Shown here in pieces: positions 52,520-61,376 of a stretch of DNA of 64,000 nt. The notes beneath the pieces are model-generated. The model did not search any database. It worked only from the letters and a program-made list of their open reading frames with translations, and was not told the origin of the DNA. The position numbers and the translations under genes are program-made. The first letter of the stretch is position 1. Each line of letters opens with the position of its first letter. The DNA comes from Spirosoma validum (GTDB taxonomy: Bacteria > Bacteroidota > Bacteroidia > Cytophagales > Spirosomataceae), in assembly GCF_014699035.1 (NCBI RefSeq), contig NZ_JACXAA010000002.1, positions 806,001-870,000 on the forward strand. Direction: 5' to 3'.

Positions 52520-52712
52520 CTTGTCTGGTGAATTAGCGTTAGTCGTTGAATCCCGAACAGGATCTGTTTGGCTTCATTCGGGGAATGCGTATGCAAAACA
52601 AAACAGAAAAAACCGGCTGACTCGACCTAATCGACAGTTGGCAGGTAAGCATCGACCTAAGCCGGATTTTTCAGCATAAAGACTGATTGGAAACCATAGT
52701 CTTATCAGCCAA

Positions 52713-55001
52713 TTACCAGAAATACGTGAGGCTTAAGCGGGCAAAGAAGGGCGTGCCGGGCGTAAAGTGAATTTCGTCGACCGGAGCGATTTCTCCTTTC
52801 AGGCGACTTTCTGTATCGAATTGCGTTTCCTTCCAGCGTGTATTCAGCAGGTTCTGCACCGATAAACCAAGTGTGTAGTTTTTTCTGGCACATCCATGCC
52901 GGGCGTAATTCACCTGCATGTCGGTAACGAAATAGCCTTTGGCGATAATCGTGTTGTCCTCATTTGCCGGTCGATCCGCCATGTATCGGTAACGTACTGA
53001 GCCGCTTAGGCCGTACGACGTTTGTAAAGACAAACCACCCGTTGACGTAAACACCGGTGCCAGCGGCAAGTAGTTTCGACCTGGTTCGGCATCTAGCGAT
53101 CTGGGATTGGCCGTGTTCAGATCAATATCAGCGAACAGGCTTTTGGTGAGTTGATAGCGAGCTGACACATCAATGCCAGCCCGACGTGATCGTCCGCTGG
53201 GCTCCACCACACCTTCGTCACCCACGTAAACGAATTCCTGCTCCAGCCACAGGTACCAGGCCGCTGCGTTGATGAGCAGTTTCGGGAAAGGCTTCACAAT
53301 GATGCCCAGATCGGAGCCGTACGCACCAGGCAAAATCTCCCGACCATTCTGGGCCGTAACCACCCGCGCATCGTTGGAATGAAATCCTTTACCCGTATTC
53401 AGATAAAGCTGCGCTCTTGAATTGATGGTGTAATAAAAATTCAGTTTAGGTGATACGATGGCCTGTGTGACCCGTTTGGTCGCAACGGGCGTGACTAGTT
53501 GGTCGGCATACTGGCTACGGAAATAATCGACCCGAACGCCGGCATTGACAGTAAACCGGCTGGAAACCTGAACCAGCTCGTCGGCGTACAAAGCCGCATT
53601 GATTTCGTTGACGTTCCCAAACTGAAGTTGATTCAGGGTTTCGACCCGGTTTTTTGTATGCGACAATTCCGTCCCGTCTGTTACGTCCTGACGATACTGA
53701 GCACCCAGGGTTGTTGTCCAACTGGTTTTGCCTACACTTGCTTGCGTGGAATAGCTGCCATTATAGCCAAACAGATTTCGGTGTTCCTTCTGCCGGATCT
53801 GATCGCCATTGATCGTGTCGTTCAGAAAGAAGGTGAAATTGGAATATAGTTCAAAGTTGTAATTGCTGTAGAAAAACTGATTTTTGATGGTGTGATTACG
53901 CGGGGTTATTGTCACTAGTTGCGCGTTGACATTCGTTCGACTGGTTTCTCCGCCTTCGGTTGGGTCGATGGAGCCAAACCAGTTGATCAGTCCTGAGTCA
54001 ACGGCCCGATCTGGAATCTGGCCGGAGTGATTCCATTGACTCCAAAACGTCGAAGCCGTGAGTGTTACGTTCGTGTTCTCGCCAATGTGATTGTGGTACT
54101 TACCCACTACGTTAACGCGCTTGAAATGCTGCGGATTATCGAAGTATGAATCGCTGTATGAATATTCGGAAGCCAGGTACGCCGACTGGTTTTTCGTCTT
54201 TCCGCGCCGGTACGCCGGACCGTTGCCCAGTAAATCAAGGCCAGCCACCGCCCGGTACGTATTGAATTGACCAGCCTCCAGTTTGATGAACGACCGATCC
54301 AGCGTAGTGCGGGTTCGAAAATCAGCCCAACCCGCTGTTGCTAAATTACCTTTGTCCGTAGTGTAGGGGCCTTTCTTAAAGTCAACGCCTTCGACCAGTT
54401 CCGGAATGACAAAATGCAGATCAGCATAGCCCTGTCCGTGCGCGTGCGACACCATATTGACCGGCATGCCATCAACGGTCAGGCGAATATCGGTACCGTG
54501 GTCCAAATCAAACCCCCGTAAGAAAATCTGCTCGGCTTTTCCCCCTCCGGCATGCTGTCCAATAAACAAACCGGGCACCAGCCGTAGGATTTCCTGCGAG
54601 TTGGTAATCGGTCTCAGTTTAATATCCAGGCTGCTAATCAACTGCTGATCATGCGCTTTCAGTGCCGACACGGTGACGGCGCTTAGAGTCACCGGAACTA
54701 CGGTCAGACTCGTCTGAATATGCGTCGTCTGGTCATCGCCGATGATAACTTCCTGTACGAGTGGCGCGTAGCCAACGTGCGAAAATTCAACTTTGTAGGG
54801 TGACGCAGCCAGACCGTCGAAGCGGTAACGCCCTAATTCGTCGGTCAGCATCGCTTTTTCTACGCCAACCAGTTGTACGGTCACCCCACGTAGTGGAAGG
54901 CGGGTCGTTCCATCGACCACCGTACCGGTAAGCGTTCCCAAGTGCGCATAAACGGTCTGAGAAAAGAAGAGAAAAGTAAAAAGGAGAAAAACGGGTTTCA
55001 T
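52713..55001 (-). CDS. TonB-dependent outer-membrane receptor
   Basis: 762 aa. Signal peptide (FLLFTFLFFSQTVYA), a CarboxypepD-regulatory-like beta domain (about 22-105: LTGTVVDGTTRLPLRGVTVQ), a plug (about 125-240: ILRLVPGLFIGQHAGGGKAE, FLRGFDLDHGTDIRLTVDGM), and a 22-strand barrel ending in an aromatic (LSLTYFW). The plug has a His-containing stretch MVSHAHGQGYADLHF. It is shorter than SusC-type glycan receptors and has no SusD partner, so small ligands such as metal chelates are more likely. Its start lies 6 bp after the HupE-like gene, downstream of two DUF3500 genes, so it is the last gene of that operon. Confidence 0.9.
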   Translation of the reverse strand: MKPVFLLFTFLFFSQTVYAHLGTLTGTVVDGTTRLPLRGVTVQLVGVEKAMLTDELGRYRFDGLAASPYKVEFSHVGYAPLVQEVIIGDDQTTHIQTSLTVVPVTLSAVTVSALKAHDQQLISSLDIKLRPITNSQEILRLVPGLFIGQHAGGGKAEQIFLRGFDLDHGTDIRLTVDGMPVNMVSHAHGQGYADLHFVIPELVEGVDFKKGPYTTDKGNLATAGWADFRTRTTLDRSFIKLEAGQFNTYRAVAGLDLLGNGPAYRRGKTKNQSAYLASEYSYSDSYFDNPQHFKRVNVVGKYHNHIGENTNVTLTASTFWSQWNHSGQIPDRAVDSGLINWFGSIDPTEGGETSRTNVNAQLVTITPRNHTIKNQFFYSNYNFELYSNFTFFLNDTINGDQIRQKEHRNLFGYNGSYSTQASVGKTSWTTTLGAQYRQDVTDGTELSHTKNRVETLNQLQFGNVNEINAALYADELVQVSSRFTVNAGVRVDYFRSQYADQLVTPVATKRVTQAIVSPKLNFYYTINSRAQLYLNTGKGFHSNDARVVTAQNGREILPGAYGSDLGIIVKPFPKLLINAAAWYLWLEQEFVYVGDEGVVEPSGRSRRAGIDVSARYQLTKSLFADIDLNTANPRSLDAEPGRNYLPLAPVFTSTGGLSLQTSYGLSGSVRYRYMADRPANEDNTIIAKGYFVTDMQVNYARHGCARKNYTLGLSVQNLLNTRWKETQFDTESRLKGEIAPVDEIHFTPGTPFFARLSLTYFW

Positions 55002-55007
55002 AACGAA

Positions 55008-56342
55008 TCAAACGTTGGCCTGCTTCATTCGGCGGGTGAAAAATAAGGCCAACAGGGCTAGTACCACAAGTACATAAGGTGCGTACCCAGCGACCTGCTC
55101 GACGCTTTTTGTCAGTATATTACTCTGGCCCGTGATCCGTTCAATGACCCAGGCAACGGCAGCAATACTGGCTAAAACAGCGCCTGCGATGCGTACATAT
55201 CGGTAAGCCGAAGTACGACTTAACAGAATCAGCCAGGGAACCGTCAGGCCAATGACAACCAATTGCATGAGTTCGATGCCCAGATTGAAACCCAGGATAC
55301 TCAACGCCATCGGACCCGCATCCAGTTGCAGATTCGCGAGCGTACTAGCAAACGCCAGGCCATGAACCAAACCAAAACCAGCAGCTACCCAAGCCTCCCG
55401 ACCTGGAAATAAGGGACGTAACGCATGAACGGCTGACACCAGAATCGATACGGCAATCAGGATTTCAACGGGCTGAGACGGCAAGCGTACCCACCCCAGC
55501 GATCCGGCCAGCAACGTAATGGAATGCCCCACGGTGAAGGCAGTTACAATCTGCAACAGATGAATCAGGCTATATCGCACACCACCAAAGCTACCCCAGC
55601 TGAATCGTCGGACCGTGCCGCCATGAACCAGCAAAGGTGCGGGCAGCAGTAGTACTAGTAAGAACAGCAAGTGATCGGTCCCTTCAGCAATGTGTCGCAT
55701 ACCCAGCTTAAGCATGGACTGAAAGCCCGTCCAGGTGCTTCCCGATTCCAGATTGACGTTTAGGGGAAGAATACGGTTGTTGACAATATCCAGTGAAATA
55801 ATTCCTACCTGAACCGGCTGATCATCAGCGATTTGCCCCCGTGCCCAATCCTGCCGGACTGATACCAGAATTTTATGCGTCACGACCTGATGCAAAACGA
55901 CGTCATAGTAAAATATAAACTGCCGCACATCCGCTCCAACAGGAGGAACCAGTTGAGCCTGTGCCGTCAATTCACGATAGACCCCGTTGATTGGATTTTG
56001 CGTTTCCTGCACCGCCAACTCACTGATCGATACGTTCCAGGGACGTCCGTCGGGCGTTTGGGGGCGGATGTGTTGAATGAGATAAGCCCGAAGCTGTGGA
56101 CCAAGCCGCTCGATCAATCCGGCCGATGAGTCGTTGACCGCATGTCCGTAGGCAGCCTGTAATTCGACCAGGGGAATTTGAATCTCGGCCTCGATCCGAT
56201 TGGCGTGGACATTCAGCAGCACCACCGAATTCGGCATAGGATGAGCGAAGGCTACGTCTGGCAGAAGGGTTGCCAGTAGGCTTATCAGAAAAACCATCAG
56301 CCATCCGATGGGACGGCTGACGGGAAAAAACAGTTGTTTCAT
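55008..56342 (-). CDS. HupE/UreJ-like membrane protein with periplasmic N-domain
   Basis: 444 aa. Signal peptide (WLMVFLISLLATLLPDVAFA), a periplasmic domain of about 190 residues (VLLNVHANRIEAEIQIPLVE, FIFYYDVVLHQVVTHKILV), then six or seven TM helices of the HupE/UreJ_2 type: MRHIAEGTDHLLFLLVLLLP, FTVGHSITLLAG, GFGLVHGLAFAS and FNLGIELMQL. His, Asp and Glu in these helices are the expected metal-path residues. HupE/UreJ relatives carry nickel or cobalt in other bacteria. The gene lies 9 bp after a DUF3500 gene and 6 bp before the TonB receptor gene, so the products probably work together. Cargo unproven. Confidence 0.87.
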   Translation of the reverse strand: MKQLFFPVSRPIGWLMVFLISLLATLLPDVAFAHPMPNSVVLLNVHANRIEAEIQIPLVELQAAYGHAVNDSSAGLIERLGPQLRAYLIQHIRPQTPDGRPWNVSISELAVQETQNPINGVYRELTAQAQLVPPVGADVRQFIFYYDVVLHQVVTHKILVSVRQDWARGQIADDQPVQVGIISLDIVNNRILPLNVNLESGSTWTGFQSMLKLGMRHIAEGTDHLLFLLVLLLPAPLLVHGGTVRRFSWGSFGGVRYSLIHLLQIVTAFTVGHSITLLAGSLGWVRLPSQPVEILIAVSILVSAVHALRPLFPGREAWVAAGFGLVHGLAFASTLANLQLDAGPMALSILGFNLGIELMQLVVIGLTVPWLILLSRTSAYRYVRIAGAVLASIAAVAWVIERITGQSNILTKSVEQVAGYAPYVLVVLALLALFFTRRMKQANV

Positions 56343-56351
56343 GGGTGTTTA

Positions 56352-57539
56352 TTACTTAGTACCCCCGTAATCTGTAGTTCGGTCACGCCAGACGGAGTGC
56401 GGGTGGGGCGTGTTGCGAATGATCACTCCGCCCTGGTACGAGAACTCGATCCATACGCTCGGTCCATCAATGCGAATATAATCATTCTGGGCTGTTACGC
56501 TTGTACTGCCCGAGTACGCAATGTACGTATTGGCTAATTCCGATGTGTATTTGGCCAGTACTGAAGCCGCCGTGGTCGCATCCAGATCGTTGACATAGAG
56601 CTTGATGGCTTCCTGCACCAGCTTTTGTTTGTCGGTGCTCAGGTCGCCAACACGAAGACCCGCTTTAGTCGTCGGAAACTTCCAGTCCTGACCGGGCCCG
56701 AGCACTATATCCGAAAAGGTAGACGACAGTTTGGCGGTTGTCTGTTCTCCACTGCTTAGGCCCGTCAGCATGGCCGCAAACGCTACTCGCTCCTGTTCCA
56801 TCGATTGGTAGCTCTGACCAGTGGCGGTGTTACTAACAACAGACGTTGGCTCGACGCCCCGGAAGGCCGGCGTGTAGCCTGATCCCGAAGGTCCATTGAA
56901 GGTGTAGGGCTGCGTGTAGTGATGACCGGTGAACAGGATCTCCCACAGGCCCGACGTACTGGGTGTTCCTAAAATGGAGACATAAAAGTTGCCTGCCCCA
57001 TAGGTCGTACCCCCGCCAGCGTAATACAGCACATTGTCGGCCACTAAATTACCCAGCATCTCATCATAGCCTTCGTTGGCTGTATGAAGCGCCAGTACAG
57101 CCACCATCAGGTTACGGAAGGCCGCCAGTTGAGTTGCCGTCAGCGACGCCAGATTGACACCATACCGAGCGGATAGCCCGGCTGGCAGATTCGACCATTT
57201 CTGGGCGTTGGCCAGGCTGTAGGTCAGTTGCGCTGTGTTTTTTTGCGTAGCGTCGAGCGTACTCAGGAAGGCATTCGTCAGACACACTACGTTCGCCAGG
57301 CCAGTGCTGCCAGAACAGGTCGTGTTCGTGCTGGTCGTATTTGACATGAGGGCCGTAACCGTTAACGAAGCTTCTATCGAAACCCCTGAACTAGTCCCGG
57401 GCCCCATCGTGCCTGTGCCGCTACCAGGTCCTGTTGTACCGCCGGGGCCTGTACCGGGGTCTACGGCATGGTCCTGACAGGCGAAGAAGATGGCCACCAA
57501 TACGGCCAATAAGAAGCCAAAAGAAATTGATTTTTTCAT
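56352..57539 (-). CDS. DUF3500 lipoprotein, copy 1
   Basis: About 395 aa from ATG 57539 (MKKSISFGFLLAVLVAIFFA), with a lipobox Cys right after. A Gly/Pro/Thr-rich linker (about 25-55) precedes the DUF3500 domain. Conserved points: GLANVVCLTNAFLSTL, KWSNLPAGLSARYGVNL, NEGYDEMLGNLVAD, FTGHHYTQPYTFNG (His pair at about 206), YQSMEQERVAFAAMLTGL, and the end motif VWIEFSYQGGVIIRNTPHPH followed by SVWRDRTTDYGG. The two His clusters are possible metal ligands. Tandem with copy 2 upstream (114-bp gap) and 9 bp before the HupE-like gene. The family has no known function. Confident as a family, function open. Confidence 0.88.
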   Translation of the reverse strand: MKKSISFGFLLAVLVAIFFACQDHAVDPGTGPGGTTGPGSGTGTMGPGTSSGVSIEASLTVTALMSNTTSTNTTCSGSTGLANVVCLTNAFLSTLDATQKNTAQLTYSLANAQKWSNLPAGLSARYGVNLASLTATQLAAFRNLMVAVLALHTANEGYDEMLGNLVADNVLYYAGGGTTYGAGNFYVSILGTPSTSGLWEILFTGHHYTQPYTFNGPSGSGYTPAFRGVEPTSVVSNTATGQSYQSMEQERVAFAAMLTGLSSGEQTTAKLSSTFSDIVLGPGQDWKFPTTKAGLRVGDLSTDKQKLVQEAIKLYVNDLDATTAASVLAKYTSELANTYIAYSGSTSVTAQNDYIRIDGPSVWIEFSYQGGVIIRNTPHPHSVWRDRTTDYGGTK

Positions 57540-57653
57540 GAGAAAATAAAGTAGACAAAGTACAGTCAATCAACTTGCCAGACAGTTTCCCTGACTGGAT
57601 GGTCAGGAGTGAGTAGCTGGGTCTGTAAACAGGGTATCAGGTACGGTGAACGA

Positions 57654-59099
57654 TTAATTGCCGCCATAGTCACTGGTCCGGTCGCGCCAGACGGAGTGCG
57701 AGTGGGGCGTGTTGCGAATTATCACTCCGCCCTGGTACGAAAATTCGATCCACACGTTTGGCCCATCGATCCGCACGTAATCGTTTTGGGTACTCATCGC
57801 CGTCGTGCCCGAATAAGCGATGTACGTATTGGCTAATTCCGATGTGTATTTGGCCAGGATCGTGGCCGCCGTGGTAGCGTCTAAATCATTGACATAAAGC
57901 TTAATGGCATTCAGTACCAGTGCCTGTTTGTCGCTGCTTAGATTGCCAACCTGTAGTCCTGACCGGGTAGATGGGAACTTGCCATCCTGACCGGGTCCCA
58001 GCACCAGATCGGTGAACGTACTGGATAGTTTGGCCGTCGTCTGTTCGGTGGTACTTAGTCCCGTCAGCATGGCCGCAAACGCCAGCCGCTCCTGCTCAAA
58101 AGATTGGTAGGTGCGATTAGCGGCTGTAACGGCTGCCTGAGGCTCAACGCCCCGAAAGGCAGGAGTGACTCCCGTGATACTCCCCCCGTTAAAGGTGTAA
58201 GGCTGGGTATAGTGGTGACCAGTAAAGAGAATCGACCATAAGCCCGTTGCGCTGGGCGTGCCCAGAATAGAAAGATAGTAATTACCCGCCCCGTAGTCGG
58301 AACCCCCGCCAATCGTGTTGAGATAGTCGTCGGCCACTAAATTGCCGATCATCTCATCGTACCCTTCGTTCGTTGTACCCAGCGCTAACACGGCCACCAT
58401 CAGATTACGGAAAGCCGCTAGCTGGGTAGTATTGAGCGAGCCGAGATTAATGCCTATACGAGCCGAAAGACCCGCTGGCAGATTCGACCATTTCTGCGCG
58501 TTGGTCTTTGAGTAGGTGAGTTGCGTAGCCATTAGTTGCATGCTGGATAAAGTAGCCTTGAAGGCTTCCGTCAAACAGACAATCTGGGCGATACCGGTCG
58601 AACTGCAACTGCTCGTTGTGGCCGTTGCCGACAGAGCGGTAGTAACCGTGCTGGAATTTGTTGTCGTTGTACCAGAACCGGTTGAGCTAACCGTTAGCGC
58701 CAGACTGCAGGTCTGCCCCCCGAAGCTAAGCGCGAACGTAGCAGTGCCAGTTCCGGACGGCGTACCACTGATGGCATAGGTTAGGTTACCCGAACCGCTA
58801 CTCAGCGTACCCGCCTGTAAGGTAGCACTGAGGCCGGTTATCCCCGTCGAGGCAATGGCACTGCCGGCCGAGTACGTAGCTCCGTTACCACCCGTATAAG
58901 GTACCGTAGCGGTGGCGGCATAGGCTGTGCCGCTTACGGCGGCTGCCGAGAACGTAGCGGAACCGCAGGAAAGGGCCGAAACGGACGCCGAAGTAGGCGT
59001 AACCGTATCTGTCGTATCTGACTTACAGGATTCCAGCGTATATAAACTGCCGGAAGCCAGACACATCAGAACACCAACAACCAAAATACTTCTTTTCAT
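57654..59099 (-). CDS. DUF3500 lipoprotein with N-terminal repeat domain, copy 2
   Basis: About 481 aa from ATG 59099 (MKRSILVVGVLMCLASGSLY); the lipidated Cys is in LESCKSD. Residues about 35-140 form a Ser/Thr/Gly-rich beta domain of the kind common in Bacteroidota surface proteins (AVSGTAYAATATVPYTGGNG, ISGTPSGTGTATFALSFGG). The DUF3500 domain follows with the same motifs as copy 1, including GHHYTQPYTFNG and the terminal PHSHSVWRD. The two copies are closely similar in the domain but differ in the leader. It is the first gene of the operon; five GGGGTGAAY-type boxes lie within 330 bp upstream. Function unknown; I infer a surface-bound ligand- or metal-binding role. Confidence 0.88.
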   Translation of the reverse strand: MKRSILVVGVLMCLASGSLYTLESCKSDTTDTVTPTSASVSALSCGSATFSAAAVSGTAYAATATVPYTGGNGATYSAGSAIASTGITGLSATLQAGTLSSGSGNLTYAISGTPSGTGTATFALSFGGQTCSLALTVSSTGSGTTTTNSSTVTTALSATATTSSCSSTGIAQIVCLTEAFKATLSSMQLMATQLTYSKTNAQKWSNLPAGLSARIGINLGSLNTTQLAAFRNLMVAVLALGTTNEGYDEMIGNLVADDYLNTIGGGSDYGAGNYYLSILGTPSATGLWSILFTGHHYTQPYTFNGGSITGVTPAFRGVEPQAAVTAANRTYQSFEQERLAFAAMLTGLSTTEQTTAKLSSTFTDLVLGPGQDGKFPSTRSGLQVGNLSSDKQALVLNAIKLYVNDLDATTAATILAKYTSELANTYIAYSGTTAMSTQNDYVRIDGPNVWIEFSYQGGVIIRNTPHSHSVWRDRTSDYGGN

Positions 59100-59187
59100 A
59101 AACTGTAAGCGGATAAGAAACCGGGTATAATTACGTATCAATCAGTACGCAAAAGCGTTGCTGAGCGTTGAGAAGAATGATTGTTTT

Positions 59188-59217
59188 GGGGTGAATAGGG
59201 TTCCTGCTGGGGTGAAC
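59188..59217 (-). promoter_or_regulatory. LytTR-type direct repeat pair, DUF3500 operon proximal
   Basis: GGGGTGAAT (59188-59196) and GGGGTGAAC (59209-59217) with exactly 12 nt between, so 21 bp start to start, about two helical turns. This 9-N12-9 layout is that of LytTR-domain sites. It lies 89-118 bp upstream of the start codon of the first DUF3500 gene (read on the minus strand the box is RTTCACCCC). Confidence 0.72.
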
Positions 59218-59260
59218 AAAGGATTTTATGAGTCAATGGCTACCATCTATCTGTCTTGAG

Positions 59261-59313
59261 TGACGAGGTTGTAGCCTGGCCGGGCTGGCGTACCAGCGGT
59301 TACAACCTCGTCA
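59261..59313. repeat. Compound inverted repeat upstream of DUF3500 operon
   Basis: Arms TGACGAGGTTGTA (59261-59273) and TACAACCTCGTCA (59301-59313) are perfect over 13 bp. The loop contains GCTGG-CGTA-CCAGC and a 22-nt word (59277-59298) found with one mismatch in the arabinose locus at 16985-17006. It lies between two clusters of LytTR-like boxes. Confidence 0.75.
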
Positions 59314-59377
59314 ACTAGTCAAAGTTCGCTTGCGTAGCTAAGCGCTGGAGAAAAGTGTGGCTGATGACTTGTATTCT

Positions 59378-59427
59378 GGGGTGAACAGGACGTTTTTGTG
59401 GTAAACCGGGTAAAAGTCGGGGTGAAT
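59378..59427 (-). promoter_or_regulatory. LytTR-type direct repeat triplet
   Basis: GGGGTGAAC (59378-59386), a weaker GTGGTAAAC (59398-59406), and GGGGTGAAT (59419-59427), starting 20 and 21 bp apart. The last ends just at the stop codon of the LytTR regulator gene and is also part of the dyad GGTGAA-T-TTCACC. All are in one orientation and phased on one face of the helix. Confidence 0.65.
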
Positions 59428-59428
59428 T

Positions 59429-60127
59429 TCACCGAATGAAAAGGCTGAAAAAATCCTTTTCGTAGCTGCTGCCAATGGGTATTTCTTCATCCCCAATCAA
59501 AATCATCTTACTACGTATCGCCTGAATTTTGTCGAGAGCGACAATGAAAGAGCGATGAACGCGAAGAAAGTTCTTCGCAGGCAACTGATCGAGTATGGCT
59601 TTCAGCGTTAGGCGCAAAACCAGCGGTTGTCTTCCGCTCAGGTGGATTTTCAGGTAATTATCCAGGCCTTCAATAAAGAGAATATCTGCCGCTGTAATCT
59701 TTACTAAGCCATGATCGACCCGGAAGTATAGATTCACCTGGTCAGCACCGTCGCCCCCATCTGTCTGTCGTTGCGATCGCCAGCGTATCTGTGCTCGCTG
59801 GACAGCCTTCTCGAAGCGCTCGAACGTATATGGTTTGAGCAGATAATCGACAGCCTCTATCTCATAGCTCTCAGCCGCAAATTCGCTATACGCCGTGGTG
59901 AAAATAACCAGGGGTTGCTGGGAAATGGTTTTGTAAAAGGCTAAGCCGGACTCCCGGGGCATGTTGATGTCCAGAAAGAGCAGATCAACCGGATGCGTTT
60001 CCAGGTAAAGACGCGTTTCGCCCGTACGGGTGAATAATTGAACGAGCTCGACTGAATCGATACGTCGGCAGAAGGCGTCGATAACATCCAGAGCAGGACG
60101 TTCATCATCCAGAGCTATGGCTTTCAT
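59429..60127 (-). CDS. LytTR-family response regulator of the DUF3500 locus
   Basis: 232 aa. Receiver domain with the acidic pocket in ALDDERPALDVI, phospho-acceptor Asp53 in LLFLDINMPRESG, and Lys in DYLLKPYTFERF. LytTR DNA-binding domain from about 130: ILFIEGLDNYLKIHL, LPAKNFLRVHRSFIVALDKI, IPIGSSYEKDF. Its start overlaps the kinase stop by one base (TGATG). The nine-base direct repeats flanking the gene on both sides (59188-59427 and 61377-61406) have the spacing used by LytTR domains, so it probably activates its own operon and the DUF3500-HupE-TonB receptor operon downstream. A different protein from the regulator at 35455-36192. Confidence 0.93.
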   Translation of the reverse strand: MKAIALDDERPALDVIDAFCRRIDSVELVQLFTRTGETRLYLETHPVDLLFLDINMPRESGLAFYKTISQQPLVIFTTAYSEFAAESYEIEAVDYLLKPYTFERFEKAVQRAQIRWRSQRQTDGGDGADQVNLYFRVDHGLVKITAADILFIEGLDNYLKIHLSGRQPLVLRLTLKAILDQLPAKNFLRVHRSFIVALDKIQAIRSKMILIGDEEIPIGSSYEKDFFSLFIR

Positions 60128-61317
60128 CAGGATAAAGAGAGGGTTAAATTGACGCTGAAATGGGTCAGGGCATCGTCGATGATTAACGTATGCGCAGCCG
60201 GGTAAAGAAGTCGTAGCCGTTCCCGGGCGTTCTGTAACCCAACCCCGGTAGATTTTTCAAATTGGCTGATCTGAACTTTGTTGTTCAATACATACAGACG
60301 CAGTTCATTATTCTGAATATCCAGATGAATAGTGATTAGCGAGTCCTCTTCCGGGCTTACTCCATATTTGAACGCATTTTCGATGAACGAGAACAGCAGT
60401 AATGGAGCGATCTGCCAGTGATCCATCTCACCCGTCAACCGGTAATCAATCTGAACGGCATCCTGCAGGCGGGCTTTCTGCAGGTCGATGTAATTAGCGA
60501 TGTACTTTATTTCGGTTTCCAGCGGGACGGTGTCCCGGTGAGCATCCCGAATCATATACCGCATGAACTCCGAGAGTTTAACAATCGTATCCGCCGTGCG
60601 CTCATCATGACGTATCGCCAGGGCATAAATGCTGTTGAGCGTATTAAACAGAAAATGGGGATGGATTTGGGCCTTAAGTTGCTGCAATTCGGCCTGTAAC
60701 TGATCGTTCTCAACTTTTCGTAGCCGATTGGATGTCTGCACGGAGACGGACAAGAGCGTACTGACACTGCCCAGCAGAAACAAGATGGCCAGTTTGACCG
60801 GAAGCAACAGGGTAAAAGGACCCCCGTGGTGAAAACCTGAGCGTTCCATCGGAGGAGGGCCGTCTGGAAAAGAGGAAGCTTGTTTATCGGAGGGCTTAAA
60901 AAAAGGCTTGTGATCGCCCGGATGTGAATGAAATCCCCGTTCGAAAGGACGCGACAGCATCATTTCTTCCATAAAGAGTTGTCGGAACCAGCCCATTGGC
61001 GTTTTCTCCAAAGGTGGTTTAAAGAAAACCCATTGCTCAATTCGATACGGCAGGTAGGCAGCCGCTAACACACAGCTGATGGCTACGATGGCGTATCGAC
61101 GGTATTGCTTGGCCAGAAACCAGCGAGGTACGAATACCGTATGGTTGAAATAGGAGAAAAGCAGAAAGAAAAGATAAGCTATACCATTCTGAACAAGATG
61201 CTCGTGTGGGTTTAGCGGACGCCAGCTAACACCTGCATACACAAAGTAAAAGACAGGCAGAACTATCAGGAGTATACCAATCAATAACGATGTCGTATGA
61301 TTTTTTTGCCAGGTCAT
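60127..61317 (-). CDS. LytS/YehU-type sensor histidine kinase of the DUF3500 locus
   Basis: About 396 aa from ATG 61317 (MTWQKNHTTSLLIGILLIVL); an in-frame TTG at 61350 is unlikely to be used. Four TM helices: about 10-30, 45-60, 75-90 and one near 165-185 (LLPVKLAILFLLGSVSTLL). Between helices three and four is a loop of about 80 residues rich in His, Pro and Phe (FERGFHSHPGDHKPFFKPSD; MERSGFHHGGPF), a possible metal-sensing segment. The kinase domain has QIHPHFLFNTLNSIYAL (His221) and the ATPase motif FIENAFKYGVSPEED, GVGLQNARERLRLLYP. Coupled to the LytTR regulator by a 1-nt overlap. Confidence 0.92.
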   Translation of the reverse strand: MTWQKNHTTSLLIGILLIVLPVFYFVYAGVSWRPLNPHEHLVQNGIAYLFFLLFSYFNHTVFVPRWFLAKQYRRYAIVAISCVLAAAYLPYRIEQWVFFKPPLEKTPMGWFRQLFMEEMMLSRPFERGFHSHPGDHKPFFKPSDKQASSFPDGPPPMERSGFHHGGPFTLLLPVKLAILFLLGSVSTLLSVSVQTSNRLRKVENDQLQAELQQLKAQIHPHFLFNTLNSIYALAIRHDERTADTIVKLSEFMRYMIRDAHRDTVPLETEIKYIANYIDLQKARLQDAVQIDYRLTGEMDHWQIAPLLLFSFIENAFKYGVSPEEDSLITIHLDIQNNELRLYVLNNKVQISQFEKSTGVGLQNARERLRLLYPAAHTLIIDDALTHFSVNLTLSLS

Positions 61318-61376
61318 TATCCATGCACCAGATAAGCTGTAAAAGTACAATAAGCTCCAGGTTTACAGGAATAAAA

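Noticed and set aside
52713..55001. TonB receptor as a SusC glycan importer
   Set aside because: No SusD gene is adjacent, the protein is shorter than usual SusC proteins, and it is fused by context to HupE-like and DUF3500 genes.
52713..61317. A CRISPR, phage-defence or secretion system in the unusual operon
   Set aside because: No nuclease, ATPase motor or repeat-spacer array is present; products are lipoproteins, a permease-like protein and a receptor.
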